Of a DNA stretch of 64,000 bases, positions 38,245 to 46,975 are shown piece after piece. Origin of the DNA: Arthrobacter sp. (GTDB lineage Bacteria; Actinomycetota; Actinomycetes; Actinomycetales; Micrococcaceae); contig NZ_JAPSHJ010000002.1 in assembly GCF_031179985.1 (NCBI RefSeq), forward strand, positions 124,001-188,000. Direction: 5' to 3'. Below the pieces are notes generated by a model that was not told where the DNA came from, made no database searches, and saw only the letters and a program-made list of their open reading frames with translations. Position numbers and translations under genes: made by a program. Numbering within the stretch: position 1 is the first letter of the stretch; every line of letters begins with the position of its first letter.

Positions 38245-38560
38245 ACTTCTCCTGCATCATCGCGGGTGTATCGGTAGGTGGTCACAGTGTCTAAGACGGT
38301 TACGTTCAAAGACAAATCATTGTGTCCGCTATCACAGAATTATCCGTCATGTCGGACTCCATCCGCAGCGGAACTGCCAGCGGATGAGCGCTGGGCAACC
38401 GGGATCGGGACTCTTCCCCGCCTCGGGGACGGCTAAAGCAGGATTTGACTCCAGGTCAACATATGATGAGTTGGGCGGCGCACCGTCGCCCCGGGCTTCG
38501 GGACACGCCGAAGCCGACTCTACCCCAACACGGCAACCGGCGTTAGGTATTGGTTTTTCA
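38245..38560. other. 316-bp divergent intergenic region between pyc and the ParA-like gene
   Basis: No gene is supported here. It holds the pyc leader on the minus strand and, toward the ParA-like gene, an inverted repeat TTGAC-N5-GTCAA (38445-38459) followed by a -10-like TATGAT (38462-38467). A hairpin CCAGCG/CGCTGG lies at 38377-38394. The frame of the ParA-like gene is open back to an ATG at 38384, but that ATG is in the hairpin loop and the stretch has codon use less GC-biased at third positions, so I treat it as non-coding. Confidence 0.5.
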
Positions 38561-39382
38561 GTGCAAGTAGTCAGCATCAGCAGCCTCAAAGGCGGTGTCG
38601 GTAAGACATCCGTTACCACCGGACTGGCGTCTGCGGCGCTCGCCGCCGGCATCCCCACCCTCGTTGTGGATCTTGATCCGCATGCCGACGCCAGCACAGC
38701 CATGGGTGTCCAGCCTGACGGTCAGCTGGACATCGGCAGAATGCTCAAGAGTCCCAGGCGCGCCCGGCTGGGCGATAACGTCGTACCCAGCGGCTGGCTC
38801 AAGCGCACCTCCGCGAATGGTGCCCCGGCGCCTGTGCTGGACGTTGCCGTGGGTTCGGCGTACACCGGAATCTACGACCGCCCTGATCTGGGCCGCCGCG
38901 ATCTGCGAAGGCTTTCGCATGTCCTGGCGACGGCGGATAATTACGAGCTTGTCCTGGTTGACTGCCCGCCGTCACTCAATGGCCTCACCCGGATGGCATG
39001 GTCCGCCAGCGACAAGGTAACCCTCGTGGCAGAACCCGGATTGTTCTCTGTCGCCGGGACCGAGCGCACCATGCGCGCCATCCAGCTCTTCCGGCAGGAA
39101 TTTGCTCCCGGCCTTTCCCCCGCCGGCATTATCGCAAACAGGGTTCGCAGCGGATCGTCAGAACATGCGTTCCGCCTGGCCGAGATGCAGACCATGTTCG
39201 GCAAGCTCCTGCTGACCCCCCATATTCCGGAGCAGGCTAACTGGCAACAGATCCAGGGCGCGGCCCACGCAGTCCACCACTGGCCGGGCGACTCAGCCAA
39301 GAACTCATCAGCCCTCTACGACGCACTGCTGCAGAACCTTCTGTCCGCCGGGGACGACTCGCAGGGGCGGGCGAAACGTTAG
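38561..39382 (+). CDS. ParA/MinD-family ATPase (orphan)
   Basis: A 273-residue deviant-Walker ATPase. The P-loop is ISSLKGGVGKTSVTTGLA right at the N-terminus, the second site is TLVVDLDPHADAS, and LVLVDCPPSLNGLTRMAW is Walker B. No partner ParB or parS-like repeat is visible nearby, unlike a classical segregation locus; the bona fide parA next to scpAB is at 50908. It may position another cargo or act in cell-cycle control. GTG at 38561 is chosen because the protein fold begins there; an ATG at 38384 would add 59 unconserved-looking residues. It ends at a strong terminator. Confidence 0.85.
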   Translation: MQVVSISSLKGGVGKTSVTTGLASAALAAGIPTLVVDLDPHADASTAMGVQPDGQLDIGRMLKSPRRARLGDNVVPSGWLKRTSANGAPAPVLDVAVGSAYTGIYDRPDLGRRDLRRLSHVLATADNYELVLVDCPPSLNGLTRMAWSASDKVTLVAEPGLFSVAGTERTMRAIQLFRQEFAPGLSPAGIIANRVRSGSSEHAFRLAEMQTMFGKLLLTPHIPEQANWQQIQGAAHAVHHWPGDSAKNSSALYDALLQNLLSAGDDSQGRAKR

Positions 39383-39445
39383 GTACGACTCCAAGGACGG
39401 CCCGGCAAACGCTTCTGGGTAATGATGTTCTGATGTACGACGGCG

Positions 39446-39475
39446 AAGGCCGCCTTCCTGGTGGAAGGCGGCCTT
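39446..39475 (+). terminator. Rho-independent terminator after the ParA-like gene
   Basis: AAGGCCGCCTTCC and GGAAGGCGGCCTT form a perfect 13-bp stem with a TGGT loop, followed by TGTTGTTGTCT. It lies between convergent genes (ParA-like and MerR). Confidence 0.85.
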
Positions 39476-39549
39476 TGTTGTTGTCTAAATAAAACCGGGC
39501 AGTTCAACTGCGCGCAATTTCGAGCCCGGCAGTTCAGCTGCCGGCGGGG

Positions 39550-40146
39550 TCAACTGATTTTCCGCGCGGCCCGGCGCTTGCTGAGTTCGTCGTCGGGAAA
39601 GGACTCCGTGGCATGTTCACTGGGCAGTGCCGCGAGGCTCCCTTCCACTTCGCGCCAGACACGGCCTACTGCGATACCAAATACGCCCTGGCCGCCCTGG
39701 ACGAGATCAATGACTTCGTCGGCAGAAGTACATTCGTAAACGCTGGCGCCGTCGCTCATGAGGGTGATCTGCGCCAGGTCTTCGACGCCCCGCTCGCGCA
39801 GGTGTTCAACTGCAGTGCGTATCTGCTGCAGGGAGACGCCGGTATCTAAGAGTCGCTTGACCACCTTGAGAACCAGGATGTCACGGAAACCGTATAGACG
39901 CTGGGAGCCTGAACCGGCCGCACCCCGCACTGCCGGCTCAACCAGTCCTGTGCGTGCCCAGTAGTCCAGTTGACGGTAAGTTATCCCCGCTGCCTTGCAC
40001 GCGGTAGGGCCGCGGTAGCCTGCATCTTCGTCAAGGACGGGCAGGTCCTCGGTGAAGAGGAGGCCCTGGGCACCGCTTGCGGGCAGGGCTACGCCAGCCG
40101 TCGAGGGCTGCTCCAGCTCGCCTGCTTCGCCTTTAGGACTCACGTG
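39550..40146 (-). CDS. MerR-family transcriptional regulator
   Basis: A 198-residue MerR-type regulator. After a 50-residue acidic leader comes the winged helix (GPTACKAAGITYRQLDYWARTGLVEPAVR, then GSQRLYGFRDILVLKVVKRLLDTGVSLQQIRTAVEHL). The C-terminal half holds a small effector-like domain (ITLMSDGASVYECTSADEVIDLVQGGQGVF). I chose GTG at 40146 because AAGGAG lies seven bases upstream; ATG at 40161 adds five residues. The block MerR, nuclease, MerR, FHA, GcvH is conserved from mycobacteria to corynebacteria, hinting at a shared role in growth control, though the target of this regulator is not known to me. Confidence 0.9.
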   Translation of the reverse strand, partial: HVSPKGEAGELEQPSTAGVALPASGAQGLLFTEDLPVLDEDAGYRGPTACKAAGITYRQLDYWARTGLVEPAVRGAAGSGSQRLYGFRDILVLKVVKRLLDTGVSLQQIRTAVEHLRERGVEDLAQITLMSDGASVYECTSADEVIDLVQGGQGVFGIAVGRVWREVEGSLAALPSEHATESFPDDELSKRRAARKIS

Positions 40147-40286
40147 GACACTCCTTGTCATCTGCTCCCCTAAGGAAGTTGCAACACAGTGGCACGAACA
40201 AAAATCCATCCGTGTAATTCTGCCGCGGCTGCACATTCCAGTGTGACTTGCGCGGCTGCTGTATGCAATGGGAACTTGTATCTTCG

Positions 40287-40315
40287 ACGTTAAGCCTGTG
40301 GAGGCGCGAGGTCAA
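40287..40315 (-). promoter_or_regulatory. Putative promoter of the MerR gene
   Basis: On the minus strand TTGACC (40310-40315) and TAACGT (40287-40292) are 17 bp apart, about 140 bases before the MerR start. The 17-bp spacing is that of an ordinary promoter rather than the stretched 19-bp MerR-type. Confidence 0.4.
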
Positions 40316-40380
40316 AGATGTAGGGGTGTTTGGAAGGGCGTGTCGAAACTTTCAGGCTGAGCTTTAACCTTTGCCTGACC

Positions 40381-40884
40381 TCAGCCGTCGAAATCCTCAG
40401 GCTCCACGTCATCCAGGAACTCACGGAAGCGCCGCAATTCCCGCTCCTCGTCCACTGTAGGGCCCGGATCGGTCTCTTCACCGTCGTCATGCTCAGTGAT
40501 CCGGACGCCAGCCTCCTCCATCACAGAGTCGGCGCACCAGATGCGGCATTTTGCCCTCAGAGCCAAGGCCAAAGCATCCGAGGCCCGGGAGCTGACAGTG
40601 CTGCCGTTCTCGAACTGGAGCTGGCCGTAGAAGATGTTGTCCTCAACCGCCACAATGTTGACGCTGACGATGCTGTGCCCGAGGGTCTCCACGACATCAA
40701 TGAGGAGGTCGTGGGTCATGGGGCGTGGCGGAACCACGCCTTGCTGGGCCAGGGCTATGGCGCTGGCCTCCGGAGTTCCGATCCAGATAGGAACATGGCG
40801 TTCCCCGTGGATCTCCCGCAGGAGAACGAGTGGCTGATTCGAGGGAAGCTCAATCCTCACCCCGACGATCTCTACTTCTATCAT
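40381..40884 (-). CDS. Bifunctional nuclease family protein (DUF151)
   Basis: A 167-residue DUF151 protein. IPIW-type core HVPIWIGTPEASAIALA, then MTHDLLIDVVETLGHSIVSVNI and SSRASDALALALRAKCRIW are the conserved blocks; the C-terminal 35 residues are acidic. Plant and bacterial members have RNase and DNase activity in vitro, but the physiological role in actinobacteria is not settled. The ATG shares one base with the stop of the upstream MerR gene (TGATG), showing coupling. Position matches Rv1829. Confidence 0.9.
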   Translation of the reverse strand: MIEVEIVGVRIELPSNQPLVLLREIHGERHVPIWIGTPEASAIALAQQGVVPPRPMTHDLLIDVVETLGHSIVSVNIVAVEDNIFYGQLQFENGSTVSSRASDALALALRAKCRIWCADSVMEEAGVRITEHDDGEETDPGPTVDEERELRRFREFLDDVEPEDFDG

Positions 40885-41606
40885 CAGATGTCCATCCGGG
40901 AGATTCGGTCCTGAACAAGCGCCCGATGCAAGGACAGGCAGATGTCGCTGATCTCACGGGCCGCTTCGGCCGCGCGTGCCTGCGATGCAGCATCCTTGCG
41001 TGAGGTGAGGGTGGCAACGGCCCGCTCCACGAGTCCGAATTCACGTTCCGCGGCGGCCTGGAACGGGCGGAGGTGCCGTGGTTCCAGTCCATGGCTCTCC
41101 AGCTGGACGCAAGCCCGCGCTACCTGGAGGGCATGTTCATCGAAGGTGCCATTGGCGTGCGAAATGAGTCCGAAGCTCAGCAGTGACTGAAGGAGCGGAA
41201 CACTCGCCCCCGACTCTGCCCGCAACTGTTCTTCGCTGAGGCGGCGAACGCGTGTCTGCAATTCAACTGCGAGGACATCCGAAACGATGCGGGGCGACAC
41301 ATTGACGCCCGGAGGCAGGTTCTCCGGGCGTTCCCCCCGGTCTATGGCGTCAAGATAATCCTTGATCACCTTTAGCGGCAGGTACTGGTCGCGCTGCAGG
41401 GCAAGTACGAACCGCAACCGTTCAACGTCGCCGTCTGAATACTGCCGATATCCCGCGGGAGTCCGCTGCGGATTGATGAGGCCCTTTTCCTCAAGAAACC
41501 TGATTTTCGACGCGGTCATATTGGGAAAGTCATCGCTCAGCTGCGCCAGCACTTCCCCAATATTCAGGACTTGCGGTCCCCGCCGTTCCGGCTGTGCCAT
41601 GGCCAC
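40884..41606 (-). CDS. ftsR: FtsR-like MerR-family regulator
   Basis: A 240-residue MerR regulator matching Rv1828 and corynebacterial FtsR by position beside the FHA gene. The HTH is NIGEVLAQLSDDFPNMTASKIRFLEEKGL followed by PQRTPAGYRQYSDGDVERLRFVLALQRDQYLPL; the C-terminal region is helical (TFDEHALQVARACVQLE). In Corynebacterium glutamicum FtsR activates ftsZ. Three starts compete (TTG 41612, GTG 41606, ATG 41600); GTG at 41606 gives the best spacing to GGAG. An inverted repeat upstream of ftsZ in this window is a candidate target. Confidence 0.88.
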   Translation of the reverse strand: MAMAQPERRGPQVLNIGEVLAQLSDDFPNMTASKIRFLEEKGLINPQRTPAGYRQYSDGDVERLRFVLALQRDQYLPLKVIKDYLDAIDRGERPENLPPGVNVSPRIVSDVLAVELQTRVRRLSEEQLRAESGASVPLLQSLLSFGLISHANGTFDEHALQVARACVQLESHGLEPRHLRPFQAAAEREFGLVERAVATLTSRKDAASQARAAEAAREISDICLSLHRALVQDRISRMDI

Positions 41607-41623
41607 AGGCAACTACTCCGTAA

Positions 41624-42097
41624 TCAGCCCTGGCCTGCGCGGGCAGGGCTCAGGTAGAACGTAAGACGGAATTTTCCAATCTGGACTTCGTCTCCGGACC
41701 TGAGCTCAAGGGCGTCGACCCGGTCATGGTTAATGTAGGTTCCGTTGAGGCTGCCCGTATCAACCACTTCGAAGCTGCGATCGGTACGGCGGAATTCCAC
41801 ATGCCGGCGAGAGACCGTGACGTCGTCGAGGAAGATGTCCGCATCAGGGTGGCGTCCCGCCGTAGTCACATCCGAGTCCAGCAGGAAACGCGCCCCCGCA
41901 TTTGGACCGCTGTGCGCTACGAGCAGGGCAGAACCGTGAGGCAGTGCCTCGACGGCGGCCCGCTCCTCGCGGGACAACTGCGGAGCAATGGCTGGCTCAT
42001 CCCGAACAGGCGTGAGATTGATGGAGGTGGTTTCCGACGACTTCGTCTCACCCTTACCGAAAATACCTCTGGCTCGGTGACGTTCATGGCCAACCAT
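41624..42097 (-). CDS. garA: FHA-domain regulator GarA/OdhI
   Basis: A 157-residue FHA protein. The N-terminal phosphorylation motif is SSETTSINL (residues 20-28), equivalent to the ETTS site of GarA and OdhI that Ser/Thr kinases modify. The FHA domain (about 55-150) has the phosphothreonine-binding residues in TAGRHPDADIFLDDVTVSRRHVEFRR and GSLNGTYIN. In known species the unphosphorylated protein inhibits 2-oxoglutarate dehydrogenase and affects glutamate metabolism; phosphorylation makes it bind itself and release the target. ATG has AGGAGG upstream. Lies between gcvH and ftsR as in mycobacteria. Confidence 0.93.
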   Translation of the reverse strand: MVGHERHRARGIFGKGETKSSETTSINLTPVRDEPAIAPQLSREERAAVEALPHGSALLVAHSGPNAGARFLLDSDVTTAGRHPDADIFLDDVTVSRRHVEFRRTDRSFEVVDTGSLNGTYINHDRVDALELRSGDEVQIGKFRLTFYLSPARAGQG

Positions 42098-42280
42098 GGT
42101 TCCTCCTCATCCGTTGCAGCCGCCCCGCCTGCAAACAACCCGTCTCGTCCGGAAATGCCTGGCACATCCGATCTGCGGCGCGTCGTCCAGCCGTTGATTA
42201 CTCAATCGAACATCCACATCGATCGCTCGAATCAGACGCTCATCAAAGTTCAACGGCCGGACGTCGCTGCCCAGTAATCT

Positions 42281-42667
42281 TTAGCCTACCTGTTGTTCGT
42301 ACTCGGCTGCACTGAGTAGTGAGTCAACCGCGTCAGGTTCCGCCAGCTTCACCTCGATCAGCCAGCCGTCACCGTAAGGATCTGAATTGATCAGCGCCGA
42401 GTCCGTGTCCAGCGATTCGTTGCGGGCAACCACTTCGCCCGTGACCGGCGCATAGATGTCACTGACGCTCTTGGTCGATTCGACTTCACCCACGACGTCG
42501 TTTGCCTTGACCGTTGTTCCTACCTCGGGCATCTGCGCGTAGACGACGTCACCGAGTGCGTCCTGGGCGAAGTCCGTGATTCCCACGCGCACAACGCCGT
42601 CGGCATTGGGCGCCGAGACCCATTCGTGTTCTGCAGTGTAGGAGAGGTCTTCGGGGATGTTGCTCAT
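42281..42667 (-). CDS. gcvH: Glycine cleavage system H protein
   Basis: The H protein (128 aa) carries the lipoyl arm that moves the aminomethyl group between the P, T and L proteins of glycine cleavage. [34 protein letters not shown] is the N-terminal part, and the lipoyl Lys lies in [21 protein letters not shown] at 42667 (MSNIPEDL) has GAAAGG about 8 bases upstream; an upstream ATG gives five extra residues. No other gcv gene is in the window, so gcvP and gcvT must be elsewhere. Confidence 0.95.
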   Translation of the reverse strand: MSNIPEDLSYTAEHEWVSAPNADGVVRVGITDFAQDALGDVVYAQMPEVGTTVKANDVVGEVESTKSVSDIYAPVTGEVVARNESLDTDSALINSDPYGDGWLIEVKLAEPDAVDSLLSAAEYEQQVG

Positions 42668-42799
42668 CAGGGGGCCTTTCATCGGGTCAAACACCAATGT
42701 CAACGGAAGCCTGCTGAACAAGCCGCCGCTGAAAGTATAGGCACATCAATCCCTCCGAAGGCCGCTGATTTTGCCGCCTCCCTATGGCACAGTGGTGAC

Positions 42800-43672
42800 A
42801 TGCCAGAACTCCCCGAAGTGGCCGGGCTGACTGCCTTCCTGGGCTCCCAGCTTCGTGGTGCAGTCATGACACAGTTTCAGATTGTCTCCTTTGCTGTGCT
42901 CAAGACGGCCGATCCGCCTTACTCGGCTCTTGAGGGCCGGGACATTCAGGGAGTACAACGCCACGGAAAATTCATCAGCATAGATGCCGGCAACATCTTT
43001 CTGGTCTTCCACTTGGCGAAGGCGGGCTGGCTGCGGTACACGGAATCGCCCACTTCAACCCAGCTCCGTATGGGCAAAGGGCATATCGCCGCACGCTTTG
43101 CCCTGACGCGGGGACCGGAGGCGCACATCGGTATCGACCTGACTGAGGCAGGGACAAGGAAAAGTCTCGCCGTCTACGTTGTACGGGACCCCCTTCACGT
43201 CCCCGGTATCGCCACCCTCGGGCCCGATCCGCTGAACCCTTCCTTCGACTTCGAAACTTTTGCCGCGATATTGGCCTCGAACCCCCACCAGATCAAGGGA
43301 GTGCTCCGTAATCAGGGAACAATTGCGGGCATAGGAAACGCGTACAGTGACGAAATCCTGCACGCCTCCAGGATCTCACCCTTCGCCGTCGCCAAGTCCC
43401 TGGACCGGGCCACAGTCCAGGTGCTCTATGGCGCCATCCACACAGTGTTGGGAGCCGCTGTGGCGGAGGCCGTCGGCAAGGCTCCAAACGAGCTCAAGGA
43501 CGCCAAACGAAGCACAATGCGGGTCCATGGCCGGGCAGGCCAGGCCTGCCCCGTATGCGGCGATACCGTCCGGGAGGTTTCTTTCGCGGATACAGCCCTG
43601 CAGTATTGCCCCACCTGCCAAACCAAAGGGAAAATTCTCGCGGACCGCCGGACTTCAAAGTTCCTGAAGTAA
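42800..43672 (+). CDS. Fpg/Nei-family DNA glycosylase
   Basis: A 290-residue bifunctional DNA glycosylase/AP lyase of base-excision repair. After Met the catalytic PELPEV is present (Pro2 and Glu3), the conserved Lys lies in VQRHGKFISIDAG near residue 58, IAGIGNAYSDEILHASRISPF is the helix-two-turn-helix, and CPVCGDTVREV...YCPTCQTKG forms the four-Cys zinc finger. Whether it acts on 8-oxoguanine (Fpg) or oxidised pyrimidines (Nei) is not certain from sequence. The reading frame is open upstream, but the PELPEV start fixes ATG at 42800. It is divergent from gcvH. Confidence 0.93.
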   Translation: MPELPEVAGLTAFLGSQLRGAVMTQFQIVSFAVLKTADPPYSALEGRDIQGVQRHGKFISIDAGNIFLVFHLAKAGWLRYTESPTSTQLRMGKGHIAARFALTRGPEAHIGIDLTEAGTRKSLAVYVVRDPLHVPGIATLGPDPLNPSFDFETFAAILASNPHQIKGVLRNQGTIAGIGNAYSDEILHASRISPFAVAKSLDRATVQVLYGAIHTVLGAAVAEAVGKAPNELKDAKRSTMRVHGRAGQACPVCGDTVREVSFADTALQYCPTCQTKGKILADRRTSKFLK

Positions 43673-43734
43673 GCCGGGCGCGCCGTCGAAGTTCCTGACA
43701 CACAGGGGAACTGGCGCCATCTCGCCGAAACAAC

Positions 43735-43773
43735 AAAACCCCGCCGATCCGATGAAGGACCGACGGGGTTTTT
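43735..43773. terminator. Bidirectional terminator between the glycosylase gene and tRNA-Pro
   Basis: AAAACCCCG and CGGGGTTTT frame an inner CCG/CGA-type stem and a loop of about 14 bases. T-runs follow on both strands (TTTTTGG on plus, TTTTGTTGTTT on minus), so it can end both the glycosylase and the tRNA transcripts. Confidence 0.8.
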
Positions 43774-43776
43774 GGT

Positions 43777-43853
<77 letters not shown>

Positions 43854-43948
43854 TCAGTTCTGCCGTTCTCCGCTTCGATGAGATCTGAGAATTTCATCTA
43901 AGCAGTCCGGCCGAACCACCTCCAAAAGCTTACACGATTCCGGAGGGT

Positions 43949-43977
43949 GCCTGTGACACCGAAGGGGCATCACAGGC
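43949..43977 (-). terminator. Possible terminator after der
   Basis: GCCTGTGA and TCACAGGC pair around a 13-base loop, 15 bases past the der stop. No T-run follows on the minus strand, so termination is uncertain. Confidence 0.4.
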
Positions 43978-43991
43978 CAGGTGTGTCCAAA

Positions 43992-45542
43992 TTAACGCTT
44001 CTTGCCGCGCTTTTCGCGCACGCGCATGTTGACCTCGATGGGGGTTCCCTCGAAGCCGAAGGTTTCACGCAGGCGACGGGTGATGAAGCGGCGGTATCCC
44101 GGGTCCAGGAACCCGGTGGTGAACAGGACGAACTTCGGCGGACGGCTCGACGCCTGGGTGCCGAACAGGATGCGGGGCTGCTTGCCGCCGCGGACCGGGT
44201 GCGGGTGTGCCGCGACGAGCTCACCGAGGAAGGCATTGAGCCTGCCCGTAGGGATGCGCTTGTCCCAGCCCTCAAGGGCCACGTCAAGGGCAGGGACCAG
44301 CTTGTCCTTGTGCCAACCGGTCTTCGCTGAGATGTTTACGCGGGGTGCCCAGGCCACATGGGCGAGATCCTGGTCGATTTCACGCTCCAGGTACTTCCGG
44401 CGCTCATCATCCAGCAGGTCCCACTTGTTGAATGCCAGGACCAGTGCGCGGCCGGACTCGATGGCCAGCTGCAGGATGCGGACGTCCTGCTCACTGAGCA
44501 CCTCATCCACTGCCAGGAGCACGACTGCCACCTCGGCCTTCTCGAGCGCCGCCTGGGTCCGCAGGGAGGCGTAAAAATCCGCACCCTGGGCCATGTGCTG
44601 CCGGCGGCGGATGCCCGCGGTGTCGACAAACCGCCAGGTTCGGCCGCCGAGCTCGATGAATTCGTCGACGGGGTCGCGGGTGGTACCGGCTGTGTTGTCC
44701 ACCACTACCCGCTCCGAGCCGGCCAGCTTGTTGAGCAGCGAGGATTTGCCGACGTTTGGCCGCCCGATCAGAGCGACCCGGCGCGGGCCGCCGGACCGCT
44801 CAAGTCCCTCGATGGTGGAGAACTCCGGAAGGGTATCCATGACGTGGTCAAGAAGATCTGCCACACCGCGGCCGTGAAGCGCCGAAACAGGGTAGGGCTC
44901 GCCGAATCCCAGACCCCAGAGTGTTGACGAATCTGCTTCCTGTGCGAAGTCATCCACCTTGTTGGCCACCATAATGACCGGCTTCTTGCTCTTCCGGAGC
45001 ATCTTCATAACGCCTTCATCGGTGGCTGTAGCACCGACCGCGGAATCGACCACGAAGAGCACGGCATCAGCCAGCTCTACTGCCATCTCTGCCTGCTCTG
45101 CAACCCGGGCGTGGATACCGCGGGCATCGTGCTCCCAGCCTCCGGTATCCACAATGGTGAAGTTGCGTCCGTTCCAGTGCGCCGAGTACATGACGCGGTC
45201 ACGGGTGACTCCGGGCGTGTCCTCTACTACTGCCTCACGGCGACCAAGGATCCTGTTGACCAGCGTGGATTTGCCCACGTTCGGGCGGCCGATGATGGCC
45301 AGAACGGGGTCCAGCTTGACCGGTCCGTCAAAGTCCTCATCCGCGTAGAGACCGTCCAGAAGGGCTGCGTCTTCCTCATCAAGGTCATAGTCTTCCAGGC
45401 CGGCACGAAGGGAGGCCGCGCGGACATCCGCCTCGTCGTCGTCCAGGGCTGCAAGGTTCTCCGCCACCTGGTCCGTGCCGGTGGGCGTGTATTCGTCTTC
45501 GCCGGCGCCAAAATTGCCGGAGGTTTGAGTCGTATCGCTCAT
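43992..45542 (-). CDS. der: Ribosome assembly GTPase Der (EngA)
   Basis: Der (516 aa) is an essential GTPase of 50S subunit maturation with two tandem G domains and a C-terminal KH-like domain. First G domain: [37 protein letters not shown]. Second: [41 protein letters not shown]. The KH-like part ends [10 protein letters not shown]. About 78 residues before the first G domain are acidic and low complexity, an extension often seen in actinobacterial Der. ATG start, 10 bases after the plsC stop. Confidence 0.96.
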   Translation of the reverse strand: MSDTTQTSGNFGAGEDEYTPTGTDQVAENLAALDDDEADVRAASLRAGLEDYDLDEEDAALLDGLYADEDFDGPVKLDPVLAIIGRPNVGKSTLVNRILGRREAVVEDTPGVTRDRVMYSAHWNGRNFTIVDTGGWEHDARGIHARVAEQAEMAVELADAVLFVVDSAVGATATDEGVMKMLRKSKKPVIMVANKVDDFAQEADSSTLWGLGFGEPYPVSALHGRGVADLLDHVMDTLPEFSTIEGLERSGGPRRVALIGRPNVGKSSLLNKLAGSERVVVDNTAGTTRDPVDEFIELGGRTWRFVDTAGIRRRQHMAQGADFYASLRTQAALEKAEVAVVLLAVDEVLSEQDVRILQLAIESGRALVLAFNKWDLLDDERRKYLEREIDQDLAHVAWAPRVNISAKTGWHKDKLVPALDVALEGWDKRIPTGRLNAFLGELVAAHPHPVRGGKQPRILFGTQASSRPPKFVLFTTGFLDPGYRRFITRRLRETFGFEGTPIEVNMRVREKRGKKR

Positions 45543-45552
45543 TGCACTTTCC

Positions 45553-46269
45553 TTAGTGGTGGTCTGCCGGCGTCCCGGCTACTGCTTCATAACGTTTTTG
45601 CGGGGAATCCGCGAGGGGCAGAGGCTGCCCGCTGACTTGAATTGCTTGCTGGATGTGCTGCGCCAACGCAGCACGGATCTCGATCCCCGCCCTGTCCATT
45701 GAAACACGCCCGGTCTCGCCGGGTTTGCGGGCGACCTGGAGGGGCTCACCGAAATGGACGTGAAGTTGTCTGCGCGGCCGGGGCAAGGCGTCGAGGTGCT
45801 CGCCCGTGATCCTGGTGCCGAGAATTGCAACCGGCACAACGGTTGCGCCGGAATTGAGCGCCAGCCAGGCCACACCATTATTGATCGAGGATGCTGCCCC
45901 ACTCCCCCGGGTCCCTTCAGGAAGTATGCCTACGCACCGTCCGGCGTCGAGCATGTCCTTGCTGAGCTGAAGGGCTTGACGGTCGCCGGCGCGGTCAACC
46001 GGCAACTGGCCGGACGCGCGGAGAACCTGTCCGAGGAAGCCCGTGAACAACTCTTTTTTAACGAGGATGTGCATCGGCCGTGGTGCCGCCCCGAACATCA
46101 GCGGCCCGTCGAGGAAGCTGATGTGGTTGGCCGCGAAAATCACCGGGCCGGTGGACGGTACTTTGGTCCGGCCAAGGATCGAGGTGCGGTAAAGGACATG
46201 GGTCACGAACCAACCAACGGGACGGCTCCATGCCACGCTCAGACCGGCCCGAAGTCCGGGCTTAGTCAC
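45553..46269 (-). CDS. 1-acyl-glycerol-3-phosphate acyltransferase (PlsC family)
   Basis: A 238-residue acyltransferase with HX4D in [13 protein letters not shown] and the EGT motif in [24 protein letters not shown] follows. It likely acylates lysophosphatidate at the inner membrane. GTG at 46269 overlaps the end of cmk by 8 bases, with AAGG about 9 bases upstream; the frame is open further but lies inside cmk. cmk, plsC and der are commonly adjacent in actinobacteria, coupling lipid and ribosome assembly genes. Confidence 0.9.
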   Translation of the reverse strand: MTKPGLRAGLSVAWSRPVGWFVTHVLYRTSILGRTKVPSTGPVIFAANHISFLDGPLMFGAAPRPMHILVKKELFTGFLGQVLRASGQLPVDRAGDRQALQLSKDMLDAGRCVGILPEGTRGSGAASSINNGVAWLALNSGATVVPVAILGTRITGEHLDALPRPRRQLHVHFGEPLQVARKPGETGRVSMDRAGIEIRAALAQHIQQAIQVSGQPLPLADSPQKRYEAVAGTPADHH

Positions 46270-46975
46270 GGTTGAGTGCCTTGGTGACGATGGCGAGGGC
46301 GGCGTCAACGGTCCCGTCAAAGTCGAGGTCGGAAGAGTCAAGGGTCACAACACCGTCGGCCGCCTGGGTGAAGTTCACAACTGTGGAATCCTTGGCATCC
46401 CGATGCGTCACCTGGGCGGCAAGCTCCTGCTCGTTCTGGGAGCCGCCGAGCTGGATACCCCGCCTGCGGAGCCTGGCTTCTTCGCTTGCGGTCAGAAGCA
46501 TCCGCACTTCGGCGCCCGGTGCCACAACAGTGGTGATGTCCCGGCCTTCCACAACGATGCGCCGGTGGTGCTGTTCGATGAGTTCACGCTGACGCCGGAT
46601 CAGCTCGGTGCGGGCGCCAAGGGTGGTTGCAACAGCGCTGACAGCCGCGGAAATAGCCGGCTCCCGGATCTCCTGGCTCACGTCCGAGCCTCCGACCCTG
46701 ACGTATTCCTCCAGCGGACTCGTGCTGATTTCCAAGGGCAATTCCTCGGCTGCCTGCTCCACGGCAGCCCGGTCCTCCAGGTCGATGCCCTGGTCAAGGC
46801 AGTACCAGGTAAGTGCCCGGTACATTGCGCCGGTATCCAAATAGGCAAGGCGGAGCCGGCGTGCCACTTCCCGGCTCACGCTTGACTTGCCCGAGCCTGA
46901 CGGACCGTCGATAGCCACAACAAGGTCCCGGCCCTGCCGCAGGGTAGGCAATGTATCGATGAGTTCCTGTGTCAT
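46262..46975 (-). CDS. cmk: Cytidylate kinase
   Basis: Cmk (237 aa) phosphorylates CMP and dCMP. The P-loop is VAIDGPSGSGKSSVSREVA, YLDTGAMYRALTW is the nucleotide-binding part, VVEGRDITTVVAPGAEVRMLLTAS is a family block and RDAKDSTVVNF the lid. ATG at 46975 shares one base with the tyrA stop (TAATG); another ATG six codons upstream is possible. Confidence 0.95.
   Translation of the reverse strand: MTQELIDTLPTLRQGRDLVVAIDGPSGSGKSSVSREVARRLRLAYLDTGAMYRALTWYCLDQGIDLEDRAAVEQAAEELPLEISTSPLEEYVRVGGSDVSQEIREPAISAAVSAVATTLGARTELIRRQRELIEQHHRRIVVEGRDITTVVAPGAEVRMLLTASEEARLRRRGIQLGGSQNEQELAAQVTHRDAKDSTVVNFTQAADGVVTLDSSDLDFDGTVDAALAIVTKALNRD

Noticed and set aside
38384..38560. N-terminal 59-residue extension of the ParA-like ATPase
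   Set aside because: The candidate ATG is in a hairpin loop, the stretch contains operator- and promoter-like elements, and the ATPase fold begins at the later GTG; kept as non-coding with moderate confidence.
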